Below, piece by piece: positions 41,883 to 50,700 of a DNA stretch of 64,000 nt. Position numbers and translations under genes: made by a program. Origin of the DNA: Methylobacterium mesophilicum (GTDB taxonomy: Bacteria; Pseudomonadota; Alphaproteobacteria; Rhizobiales; Beijerinckiaceae); the NCBI RefSeq assembly GCF_022179445.1, contig NZ_BPQU01000018.1, positions 1 through 64,000 on the forward strand. Direction: 5' to 3'. The notes beneath the pieces are model-generated. The model was not told the DNA's origin. It saw only the letters and a program-made list of their open reading frames with translations, and made no database searches. The stretch's first letter is position 1, and every line of letters starts with the position of its first letter.

Positions 41883-42049
41883 CCGGAGCGTGGAGTGCGG
41901 CACCGCTGGCTCGGCAAGCCCCGCGTTGGCTGCGTAGCCAGGTCTATCTCGGCGCGTGAAAATATTCGCCGAACCGTTGCGTTTTCAATCCATGATAAAG
42001 CGTGCGCCCGACGCGGCTATAGCCTGCTCCGTGGATGGGGGTCCCAACC

Positions 42050-42172
42050 ATGGCCGATGACCGCTCGGATCACCTCGACGATGCGAAAGACAGGTCTGTC
42101 ATTCGCGTCATCGCCATGATGCTGGCGATCGAGATGGTGTTCCTGCTCGCGTCGCTCATGGTTCTGGATTGA
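42050..42172 (+). CDS. 40-residue membrane peptide
   Basis: ATG 42050 begins DDRSDHLDDAKDRSVIRVIA followed by the helix MMLAIEMVFLLASLMVLD, giving a soluble acidic start and a C-terminal membrane helix. It has good composition for a real small protein. A GGGGG stretch lies 8-10 bases before the ATG. Function unknown. Confidence 0.5.
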   Translation: MADDRSDHLDDAKDRSVIRVIAMMLAIEMVFLLASLMVLD

Positions 42173-42221
42173 GCAACGGCTTCACCGCCCACCTCGGGGA
42201 AGACGTTCGAGCGCGGGGCAT

Positions 42222-42253
42222 CAAAAAGCCCGCACCGGCGAACCGGGCGGGCT
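42222..42253 (-). terminator. Minus-strand terminator hairpin
   Basis: On the minus strand AGCCCGC pairs with GCGGGCT around a 13-base loop and is followed by TTTTT. A typical intrinsic terminator, but no minus-strand gene is recognised on the right up to 42830, so it may end an unannotated small RNA or act on read-through. Confidence 0.65.
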
Positions 42254-42830
42254 GAAGATTGCTGAACCAGGACCATGGACCACAGCGAATGTGGGTGATC
42301 ATGGTTAAAAAAGTCTTAACGCCAGATAATAGTGGTCTATTCGTGTAAATCGGGCAAAACGATCCACGCATTGCCGCGCCCATGATCTGATTCCCGCAAA
42401 GCGTCGCGTCCGAGAACGCGCGGCGGGCTCCGGGGGGGGGCGCGCCGGTCAGAGCCGGTCCCGATAGCATGACAGCCGGGCTCGCCTCGCAGACAACGCG
42501 CTGACCGACGCCCAATCCGTATCGCTTCGGCGGCAAGCGCTCCAGCCATCCGCGTTGAGGCGCGGCAGCGGCTCCGCCTTTCGGCACCTGTGGTCACGTC
42601 GGGTGCCGCAGACGGGGTTGCTGGCGCGCCGGGGCATGGACCGCGCCAGAGCGCGTGACGCCGGATTGTGCACTGCGCGAGGCGACACAAGAGTCTCACA
42701 TGCTCTGCGCCTGGCTATAAGCTTGGCCATATGATTTATCTGTGGTCGAGTATTATTAACCACAATCAATAATTGCCAATTGCTGTTCGAGAGGTCAGTG
42801 TTTTTATGTTGCGTAATTTGAGTATTGGCT
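42254..42830. other. Gap with unexplained minus-strand terminator
   Basis: About 580 bases. AT-rich parts lie at 42295-42345 (GTTAAAAAAGTCTTAACG, itself an inverted repeat) and 42720-42820. Long open frames on the minus strand have no protein character. The terminator at its left end suggests a transcript of unknown type. Confidence 0.45.
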
Positions 42831-43229
42831 ATGGACTACGTAGGGATATGCTATTTTACTGAGGTCGGACGTTGCCTGTGCGCTCATGCGGCGGGCGGGG
42901 GCGGCAATTCCTTGGCTGCCGATCAGAATACCGGGTTGTCTGCCGGCGTACTCCGCTTGCTTCCTGCCGTCGCCCCGGTGACCGGTGCAAATCCGTCCTC
43001 CGCGTCACCACCGGGCGCCGGGGGAAGCAGGACGGCATCCTCCGCCCCATTGCTCCGCGGTTCCGGAGAGCCCGTCTTCGCGTTCAGTTCCCTGAGCGGG
43101 ACGGGCGAAGGTTGGGGAGCCGGAGGCGCAACCGGCGGAGCGCCGTCGCCGGAGGTGAATGCGGGGCTCAGCTTGATCCTGGCCGCGGGGGCCGTCGCGT
43201 TCCTCCGCCGACGGCGCGCGAAGGCGTGA
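42831..43229 (+). CDS. Surface-anchor-type protein with C-terminal sorting signal
   Basis: 132 residues, Gly/Ser/Pro/Ala-rich (SSASPPGAGGSRTASSAPLL, GEGWGAGGATGGAP), ending PSPEVNAGLSLILAAGAVAF followed by LRRRRAKA. The PE-x-N motif, one helix and a basic cluster imitate PEP-CTERM-like anchors, which are cut and attached outside by exosortase-type enzymes. No signal peptide is visible at the N-terminus, so the start may be wrong. No exosortase is in the window. Confidence 0.5.
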   Translation: MDYVGICYFTEVGRCLCAHAAGGGGNSLAADQNTGLSAGVLRLLPAVAPVTGANPSSASPPGAGGSRTASSAPLLRGSGEPVFAFSSLSGTGEGWGAGGATGGAPSPEVNAGLSLILAAGAVAFLRRRRAKA

Positions 43230-43327
43230 GGCGCCGGCGACGAATGCCCGCGTCGTGCGTTGACGGCATCATCCAGCCTTACCCATCATTTTGCCTCGCC
43301 CCTCATCGAGCCCTGCCGGAGTGTCCG

Positions 43328-43639
43328 ATGCTCATTCGATCCGCATTGCTTTTCGTGGCCCTGACGTCGGGCGCCCACGCCGCGGCGTTCGATGACGTGA
43401 AGGGGTATCTGGCGTCCTGCCTCCGGTTCGAGATGAACGGGGCCGAGGCGCGACGCGGCGCGAACCCGGCCTCCAAAGTCCGCCATGCGCTGGAGCGGTG
43501 CGGTCCGGAGTTCGATCGCGTTGAACGGGCGGACGGGCGGCGCCTACGCAGCGATGGCGGGATCAGCCCCTCGACCAAGGAGGTCATCCAGAGCGTCGTG
43601 GGCCGAAACGGAGGCGGCTTCTCCAACGTCCGGTACTGA
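43328..43639 (+). CDS. Small secreted hypothetical protein
   Basis: 103 residues with signal peptide (IRSALLFVALTSGAHAAA), then FDDVKGYLASCLRFEMNGAE, KVRHALERCGPEFDRVERAD and SPSTKEVIQSVVGRNGGG. Two Cys may be linked. Similar small exported proteins are frequent in Methylobacterium, but no family is assigned. ATG 43328 follows TGCCGGAGTGTCCG. Confidence 0.62.
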   Translation: MLIRSALLFVALTSGAHAAAFDDVKGYLASCLRFEMNGAEARRGANPASKVRHALERCGPEFDRVERADGRRLRSDGGISPSTKEVIQSVVGRNGGGFSNVRY

Positions 43640-43704
43640 CTCCGGTCGGTTCCACGGTGGCCAGGCGTTCGATCCGGCCACCGAAGATCCGGCGTCGCGC
43701 CCGC

Positions 43705-43818
43705 TCACTGTCGCCGCTGCGTGTCCGCGCGCGCCTCGTCGAACGCCTCGTGCGCCGTGTCGCGCGCGCCCTGCTTTGTCTCGGCGGGATCGGTCTCGGG
43801 GCGGTTCGGGTCGATCAT
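43705..43818 (-). CDS. 37-residue charged small protein
   Basis: From ATG 43818: IDPNRPETDPAETKQGARDT followed by AHEAFDEARADTQRRQ and TGA at 43705. A helical, highly charged peptide. Protein-like codons continue upstream (LISATHPRPKADTTSVAT), up to the stop of the next small gene, so a longer start is possible. No family known. Confidence 0.5.
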   Translation of the reverse strand: MIDPNRPETDPAETKQGARDTAHEAFDEARADTQRRQ

Positions 43819-43868
43819 GGTCGCGACGCTCGTCGTATCGGCCTTCGGACGGGGATGGGTGGCCGAGA

Positions 43869-44018
43869 TCAGGTCGGCTGTACCTCGGTGTCCTCCACCT
43901 CGGGGTCGTCCTCTTCCGGCACGGTGGGCTTGGGCGGCTCGATCTCGTCGAGGCGGGACGGATCCTCGATCAACGCGCCCGGATCCTCGCCGGGCATCGG
44001 GGTGTCAGCCTGAATCAT
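43869..44018 (-). CDS. 49-residue acidic small protein
   Basis: From ATG 44018: IQADTPMPGEDPGALIEDPS, then RLDEIEPPKPTVPEEDD and a Glu/Asp tail. Strongly acidic and Pro-rich; likely disordered. It precedes the 37-residue gene on the same strand with 50 bases between. CGGAGACGCGCACC is upstream. Confidence 0.5.
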   Translation of the reverse strand: MIQADTPMPGEDPGALIEDPSRLDEIEPPKPTVPEEDDPEVEDTEVQPT

Positions 44019-44119
44019 GGTGCGCGTCTCCGTTCTGGTAGCGCTACGTTCCATGAGCCCGGGCGTTCCCATCCGGTGCCGCCGCGCGTTCCCACTTCGT
44101 ATCGAGGGGCACAACCTGC

Positions 44120-45199
44120 ATGTCGACGTTAGCCGAGCGAAAGGCGCGCCTGATCGTCCACGGGGATGCGCCCTACAACGCGGAGCCACCGCTGGCCCGG
44201 CTGCGCGCCGCCTACCGTACGCCGGCAGAGGCGTTCTACGTGCGCTGCCACGGAGATCTGCCGGCGATCGTCGCGGACGAGGCCCGCCTCGCCGTCGATG
44301 GTGCGGTCTCGACGCCGCTCGAGATGTCGCTGCACGACGTGCAATCGAACTTCCCGCACGTCGTCGTCACCGCGACGATGCAATGCGCGGGCAATCGCCG
44401 GGCCGACATGCGAGCGGTCGCGCCGGTTTCCGGTGATCCGTGGGAAGGCGGCGCCATCGGCACGGCCGACTGGACCGGAATCCGATTGGGGGATGTGCTG
44501 CGCGCGGCCGGAATCCGAGAGGGCGCGGGCCTGCATGTCGCGTTCGAGAGCCACGACACGGTCGAGGGGCATCCCTACGGCGTCTCCATCCCGCTCGCGA
44601 AGGCGCTGGCGCCGGAAACCCTGCTGGCCTTCGCCATGAATGGCGAGACGCTGCTGCCGGAACACGGTTTTCCGCTGCGGGCCGTGGTGCCGGGGTACGC
44701 CGGGGTGCGGAGCCCGAAATGGCTGAAGCGCATCACGGTGCAGGACCATCCCTCCGACAACCCGATCCAGGCGAACGACTACAAGCTCTTCCCGCCCGAT
44801 GTGACCGCGGAGACGGCCGACCCAGCGAAGGGCCACACCATCAACACGATGCCGCTGAACGCGGCGATCTGCGAGCCGATGCGCGGCGCCACATTGAGCG
44901 CCGGAACGACCAGGATCCGCGGCTACGCGGTGTCGGGTGACCGCGCTGTGGTGCGTGTCGACGTCTCCGGCGATGGGGGGCGATCCTGGGTTCAGGCCTC
45001 GCTCGAGCAGGACGCCGCTGCGCCCTTCGCTTGGACGTTCTGGACGGTCGACCTCGACCTGCCCTCCGGCGAGCGCGTGTTGGTGGTGCGGGCGTGGGAC
45101 GAGGCCGGCCAGACACAGCCCGCCGACCCCGACGTGACCCGGAACTGCAAGGGCTATCTCAGCACGGCATGGCACCGCGTGCCGGTGAGCGTCGCCTGA
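44120..45199 (+). CDS. Cytosolic molybdopterin sulfite-oxidase-family enzyme
   Basis: 359 residues. YVRCHGDLPAIV begins the Moco domain; the Mo-coordinating Cys is in TATMQCAGNRR, followed by GTADWTGIRLGDVLRAAGI and GVSIPLAKAL. The late part (IRGYAVSGDRAVVRVDVSGD, NCKGYLSTAWHRVPVSV) is the dimerisation domain. No signal peptide, no haem domain, so it resembles the plant-type sulfite oxidase rather than the periplasmic SorA; the electron acceptor is not shown. Oxidation of sulfite to sulfate is the likely reaction. ATG 44120. Confidence 0.87.
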   Translation: MSTLAERKARLIVHGDAPYNAEPPLARLRAAYRTPAEAFYVRCHGDLPAIVADEARLAVDGAVSTPLEMSLHDVQSNFPHVVVTATMQCAGNRRADMRAVAPVSGDPWEGGAIGTADWTGIRLGDVLRAAGIREGAGLHVAFESHDTVEGHPYGVSIPLAKALAPETLLAFAMNGETLLPEHGFPLRAVVPGYAGVRSPKWLKRITVQDHPSDNPIQANDYKLFPPDVTAETADPAKGHTINTMPLNAAICEPMRGATLSAGTTRIRGYAVSGDRAVVRVDVSGDGGRSWVQASLEQDAAAPFAWTFWTVDLDLPSGERVLVVRAWDEAGQTQPADPDVTRNCKGYLSTAWHRVPVSVA

Positions 45200-45233
45200 C
45201 GGCTGCCTGGCCGAGCGGGCGTTCCGGGCGGAC

Positions 45234-45275
45234 GCGCCGGCCGCGCGTGAACGGGGGAGACACGGCGGCCGGCGC
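45234..45275. terminator. Strong hairpin between convergent genes
   Basis: GCGCCGGCCGC at 45234-45244 pairs perfectly with GCGGCCGGCGC at 45265-45275. It lies 35 bases after the molybdoenzyme stop and before the MucR-like stop, so it may serve both strands. No T run. Confidence 0.55.
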
Positions 45276-45365
45276 GCTCGCGAGCGGGAGCCCGGTCAGG
45301 CTCGACCGCCGCGATCGGGAGGATATGGGGATGGCCGGAGGGAACGGGCAGATCCCCGTTCGGCC

Positions 45366-45884
45366 TCAGGCCTCCTGGGTCTTGCGCGGCCGCCCGACAC
45401 GCTTGGGCGTCTCCGAGACGGTCGCTGCGGGGTCCGCGGCTTTCGGGGCAGCCTTCTTGCGCTGCTGGCCGAGACCGAGGCTCCTGGCGAGAGCCGAGCG
45501 CTGTTCGGAGTAGCTCGCGGCCGTCGAGGGGTAGTCGCGCGGCAGGCCGTAGCGCTCCCGGTACTGCTCGATCGTCATCCCGTTGCCGTTCAGATGCCGC
45601 TTCAGCGTCTTGTACGGCTTGCCGTCGACGAAGCTGATCAGCGCATCGGGGGTGATCGACTTCCGGATCTGCGATGGGGTGGGCCTGTCGGCCGCCGGCG
45701 CCTCGGGGGCGCTGCTGTTGCCAAGCCCCGCGAGCGCAGCGTGCGTGTTGGCGATCAAGCTGGCAATCTCGCCCGGCTGCAGGTGGTTGTTCGAGACGTA
45801 GGCGGAAACGAGACCCGCCGTCAGTTCGATGTAGTCGGGAGCCCCACGCTCGATCGTTTCGACGGTTTCGTCCACGGTGTGCAC
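45366..45884 (-). CDS. MucR/Ros-family transcriptional regulator lacking zinc ligands
   Basis: 172 residues. MucR signature: TAGLVSAYVSNNHLQPGEIA, SLIANTHAAL, then ITPDALISFVDGKPYKTLKR and NGMTIEQYRERYGLP. In typical MucR the finger starts ICLEDG and ends with a second His before GMT; here the Cys is Ser (ISFVDG) and the second His is Asn/Gly, while Asp and the RHL His remain. A zinc-free variant fold is therefore likely, as known in Mesorhizobium relatives. The tail is basic (KRVGRPRK, AT-hook-like). GTG start at 45884. MucR regulates surface polymers and motility. Confidence 0.9.
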   Translation of the reverse strand: MHTVDETVETIERGAPDYIELTAGLVSAYVSNNHLQPGEIASLIANTHAALAGLGNSSAPEAPAADRPTPSQIRKSITPDALISFVDGKPYKTLKRHLNGNGMTIEQYRERYGLPRDYPSTAASYSEQRSALARSLGLGQQRKKAAPKAADPAATVSETPKRVGRPRKTQEA

Positions 45885-46206
45885 CTATGCTTTAAGAATC
45901 GGCACAATGTGCTGTCGAACGTCACAAGGCAATGCGATAACGATTGTGCTGATTGTTTCTACAAGCATTCGCGGTGGATACGCTGTAGGGCTCCGAAATC
46001 GGTGCCCCCCCGCTCTCGTCGCCGCGCATGACGGTGAAACCGGGAGCCGGTTCGCGGGGATCGGAAGGCGGCGCGCTGCGGGGCCCGTGCGCCGCGCGGC
46101 ATCCCAAGCCCCATTCCCGCTCAAGCTGCCATCGGGAACGGTTCGAAGTCCTCGATGTCATGCGCTCGTTGACGCCGAACCGGTACCCACGTCGGCGGCG
46201 AGCGCT

Positions 46207-46842
46207 CTAACCAGCGCGACGCGCGCAACGGACGTAGGTCGAGGTGCCCATGGCGCTCGTCCAGGTCAGGCGGCCGCCATTCACCGCGATGCGGACCTGC
46301 GAGGACCAGCGGCGGTCGCGGTCGCCGCAATCGGCCGCCATGGCCCAGGCGTTGCCGGTTCGATGGGCGCCGCGAAAGCTGCAGATGGTGTCGCCGGCCT
46401 TGGCGCGATCGGGCGTGAACGTCGCCGGGACGTAGCCCTTGCGGCGCGCGGGGGCGCTGCAGGCATCCGGAGTGGGCCCCCAGGTCCCGACATAGTCAAA
46501 CCCGGCCGTGGCCGAACGGGTCGTCGCCGGCGGCACGACGGGTTGCGTTACGACGATCGGCGATGCGGGGGCCGTCACGGTATCGGGGGCCGCAACGGCC
46601 CCGGCCGGCTCGGGTGCCGCAAGCGACATCGCCTGCCGGGACAGGTCGTCGGGCTGATCGATGAGCGGCTCCCCGACGGACTGGACCGAAGACGTCTGGA
46701 AGGGCAGATCCTCGTCGAGATAGGCGCCGCAATAGGCGAACAGCCCGGCCCAACCGAGAACGAGCAGGACGTGGAGCGCCGTACTCCGTCGGCTCTCGGC
46801 GCTGGGACCGGCGAGCGGTCCCGCCACGATGATCGCCCCCAT
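46207..46842 (-). CDS. Membrane-anchored exported hypothetical protein
   Basis: 211 residues from ATG 46842 (CGGGAGGGGGAC upstream). One helix near 22-42 (LHVLLVLGWAGLFAYCGAYL), a Pro/Ala/Val linker (about 80-115), and a C-terminal domain with four Cys: FDYVGTWGPTPDACSAP, GDTICSFRGAHRTGNAWAMA, ADCGDRDRRWSS and YVRCARRA. The domain looks like a compact periplasmic module recurring in Methylobacterium proteins. Function unknown. Confidence 0.7.
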   Translation of the reverse strand: MGAIIVAGPLAGPSAESRRSTALHVLLVLGWAGLFAYCGAYLDEDLPFQTSSVQSVGEPLIDQPDDLSRQAMSLAAPEPAGAVAAPDTVTAPASPIVVTQPVVPPATTRSATAGFDYVGTWGPTPDACSAPARRKGYVPATFTPDRAKAGDTICSFRGAHRTGNAWAMAADCGDRDRRWSSQVRIAVNGGRLTWTSAMGTSTYVRCARRAG

Positions 46843-47762
46843 GTCCCCCTCCCGCTCAGCTCTTCCCCAGTTTGCCTATGCCTCGGGGCGACATCTGCTC
46901 ATCTTCGGGAGACGCGATATCGCGCCCTGGATAGGCATGTATTCGGTGTCGAGGTCGACGGCATTTCATTAACATTGAGTAAATCGTTAACATTGCGTTA
47001 ATGTGCCAATATTGATTGGCGGACGCATCGTTCGTCACCTCGTCCGGAGCGGTGGGCGGCCCCGGCCGACAGCAATCGGGCGCCCCGCATCAATGCGGCG
47101 CGGCGGGCATGAGCCCGGCTTCCGGGACACGGGCTGTGCCACGGTCGTCGCGCTCGGGGCGGTGCATCGTTCGCGGGTGGGCCTCGGGGCCTCGCCGTCC
47201 GACCGCCGACGCGCGGGCCGATTCGGCGCAACATAGCGTTGGCCGGATCGGAATGTGCCTGCCGCTGTGGATCCCACCCTCATGCGGATGTCATGGCGCC
47301 GCGGAGGTCTCTCCCCGACCGCGCCCCGGTCCCGGGTCGAACGGCTCCCGGAGGAAGAGGCCACGGATGGCACGGCACCGTCGATGACGACCACGCGCGG
47401 TACGAATGCTGCCAATTCCAGGGCTGATGCTGCAGGACGACACGAAGAATATCAATTCCGTGCCTGAGTGCGTCGGGGCTTATGTTTTGAATGTGCAAAT
47501 TTCGTAATAAATCATGATCCGACACGAAGATATAACTCGGTTCATGTACTTATATTAAAATGTATTTGAGTTACGAGAATTCGAGGCATGTTCGATCGGC
47601 GCGTTCCTTGTCATAAGGGTTTCATTAACCATCCTGATGAGACATCGACATCGCGTCGACGCGTGACCGACGCATGGCGATCCGGTCCGCCGAAGACCCT
47701 GACCGTCCCGCTGAGGGCTGCGCGTGTTTGCAGGGCCGTGCGGGCAAAGAGACTCGTTCCTG
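46843..47762. other. Long upstream region of the giant autotransporter
   Basis: 920 bases without a convincing gene. AT-rich blocks at 46960-47025 (with repeated GTTAACATTG) and 47480-47580 suggest promoters or binding sites; the first lies beyond the start of the minus-strand exported protein. Short open frames (for example at 47003 and 47239) have no protein character. Confidence 0.5.
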
Positions 47763-50700
47763 ATGCCGTCCTTCCAAGGCCAGTCAATCATCCCGACCTG
47801 CGATCGCAAGATCCGCAACGGGGGCCGGCTTCCGGTCACGGCCGTCACCGCCGTAGCACTGCTCTTGGGCTCCCCCGCGCCGGCCGCCGAGCGCCCCCAG
47901 CCGACGGTGACGAGCGGCCCTGACGGCCGAAACGGGCAAGCCAACGCCATCTTCTCGAATGTCGCCGCGACGCCCGGCCGAGACGGCGGCGACGTGACCC
48001 TGATCGATGTCGATCCCACGGCCGCCGGGCGCGATGCCGCCGCGACGATCCAGGTCGGCTCGGTGGGCGGAAACGGCGGCCGGGGCGACACGCGCGCTTG
48101 GGCGTCCGTCCCCGGCGCCGATGGCGGGCGCGGCGGGGCCGTCGCGGTGACGCTGTCGGACGAAGTCGTCGGGCGGGGCGATCAGATCACCGACGCTGCG
48201 CGGCCGGTTTTCAAGCCGATCCCCCGGTTCTGGGTCTTCTCCCGGGGCGGGAATGGCGGCGACGCCCAGAAGGATGTCGGCGGCGGCGGCGCTGCCGGCT
48301 CGGTCAGCCTGACCCTGTCGTCCACGGTCTCGACCGAGGGACAGGCCTTCCTGGGCGTCCGGGTGAGCGCGGTCGGCGGCAAGGCCGGCTACGGCGGCAC
48401 CGACGCGGACCAGACCGCGTCCCGGCAGGGCGGCGCCGGCGGTCCGGCCTCGCTCACGGTGACGCGCTCCGGCCAGGTGATCACCGACGGCGTCGGGGCG
48501 ACCGCGGTGATCGTCGAGTCCCTCGGCGGCGCCGGCTCCATCCGCGGATCCGGGACCGCCTACAGCAACCCGTACGTGACGCAGGGTGGCGCGGGCGGCA
48601 CCGCGCGCCTCGACATGTCCGGGACGATCAGGACCTCCGGCGACTACGCCCTCGGCGCCCTGGTCCAGAGCATCGGCGGCAACGGCGGCAACCAGCCGGA
48701 TGCCGGCGGACGGCCGGGTGCCCGGGGCGGCGACGGCGGCACCGTCACGGTGACCCAGCGCGGCACGATCGTCACGGAGGGCGACTACGCCCTCGGCCTC
48801 GTGGCGCAGTCGGTCGGCGGGCCGGGCGGCGCGGGCGGCGGCGGCGTCTTCGGCGGCGGCACCGGTGGCGCCGCCGCCCCGGGCGGGACGGTGACCCTGA
48901 CCAACAGCGGCACGGTGACGACCTCCGGCGCTGGGGCGACCGGCCTCGTCGCGCAGAGCATCGGCGGCGGCAGCGCCCTCTCGGCCCTGCCGCTCTCGGC
49001 CCTCGCGGTCGCATCCACGACCACTGGCGGCGGGGCCGGGGGCACGGCGCTCTGGTTCTCCAGCGGCGGCGCGGGCGGTACGGGCGGCGCCGGCGGCACC
49101 GCCGAGATCGTCAACGCGGGCGGCCGGATCACGACCGAGGGCGAATCCGCCTTCGGGGCGCTCGCGCAGAGCATCGGCGGCAGCGGCGGCACCGGAGGGC
49201 GTGCGGTCACCGCGGGCGCTTTCTTCTCCGTCGGCCTGGGTGGCGGCGGCGGTGGTGGCGGCGATGGCGGTCTGGCCCGCTTCACCGGCCGGGCCGGCGC
49301 GATCGAGACGAGCGGAGCGGGATCGACGGCCGTGCTGGTGCAGAGCGTCGGCGGCGGCGGCGGTGTGGGCGGCGACGTCAGAAGCACCGCGGTCGGGGTC
49401 GTGCTCTCGGCCTCCTGGGCGATCGGCGGGTCCGGCGGCAAGGGCGGCAACGGCGGCGAGGCCCGGATCGACAGCAGTACGACGGTGACGACCGCGGGTT
49501 TCGGGGCGAACGGCCTGTCCGTCCTCAGCATCGGCGGCGGCGGTGGAATCGGCGGCCTCGCCAGAGCGACGGCCATCACGGCGCCCCTGGTCACGCCGAG
49601 CGGCAAGGCGCTGCCGAGCTTCGCCTTCTCCACCGCGATCGGCGGATCGGGCGGCGACGGCGGCAACGGCGGCCCTACAGGCATGATCAATTCCGGGCGG
49701 GTCACCACCTACGGCGATTCCGCCATCGGCCTGCTCGCCCTCAGCGTGGGCGGCGGCGGCGGCATCGGCGGCGATGCGGCGGCCTACGCGCTGGCGGTCG
49801 CGCCCCCGGGTCAGACGGCCGTGTCCGCCTCCTCGACGCTGGGCGGTACGGGCGGCGGCGGCGGCAACGGCGGCGCCGTGACGGCTGAGAACAGCGGGGT
49901 GGTGCGCACCTCGGGGGACGGCGCCGTCGGCATCGCGGCCCAGAGCATCGGCGGCGGCGGCGGCAATGGCGGCGGCGCCACCGCGACGAGCAACAGCGTG
50001 AGCCTCCGGCGGAACGTCATCGTGTCGCGGGGCGTCGGCGGGATAGCGGGCGGCGGCGGGGTCGGCGGCGCGGTCACGGTCACGCAGGCCGGCAGCGTCA
50101 CCACCGGGGGCGCCTCCGCGACCGGCATCCTGGCGCAGAGCATCGGCGGCGGCGGCGGTAACGGCGGCGCTGCCTCGACGCTGGCGGCCCCCGGCTTCTC
50201 CTTCGACAAGACCCTGAACGGCCTCCTCGGAAAGCTCCCGATCGCCGATGCCCTCACGGTGACGGAGACGATCGGCGGCGTCGGAGGGATCGGCAATCGC
50301 GGCGGCTTGGTCACGGTGACGAACCAGGGCGCGATCACGACCGGCGGGTCGAACGCCTACGGCATCGAGGCTCAGAGCGTCGGCGGGGGCGGCGGCAATG
50401 GCGGCACCGTGTCCGGATCGGCCCAGGGCAAGCTCGCCGTCAGCCTGACGCTCGGCGGAAAGGGCGGCGTCGGCGGCAGCGGCGGCGACGTGGCCGTCAC
50501 CAACGCCGCCACCGGCGCGATCGCGACCTGGGGCGACGGTTCCCACGGGATCCTCGCGCAGAGCATCGGCGGTGGCGGCGGCACGGGCGGCAGCATCGCG
50601 GCACGCGAGGATTCCGATCCCGACACCGTGGGCACGCTCTGGAAGCAGATCAAGCAGACGATCGGTGTCACCGCCTACGAGACATGGGCGAAGGACAAGA

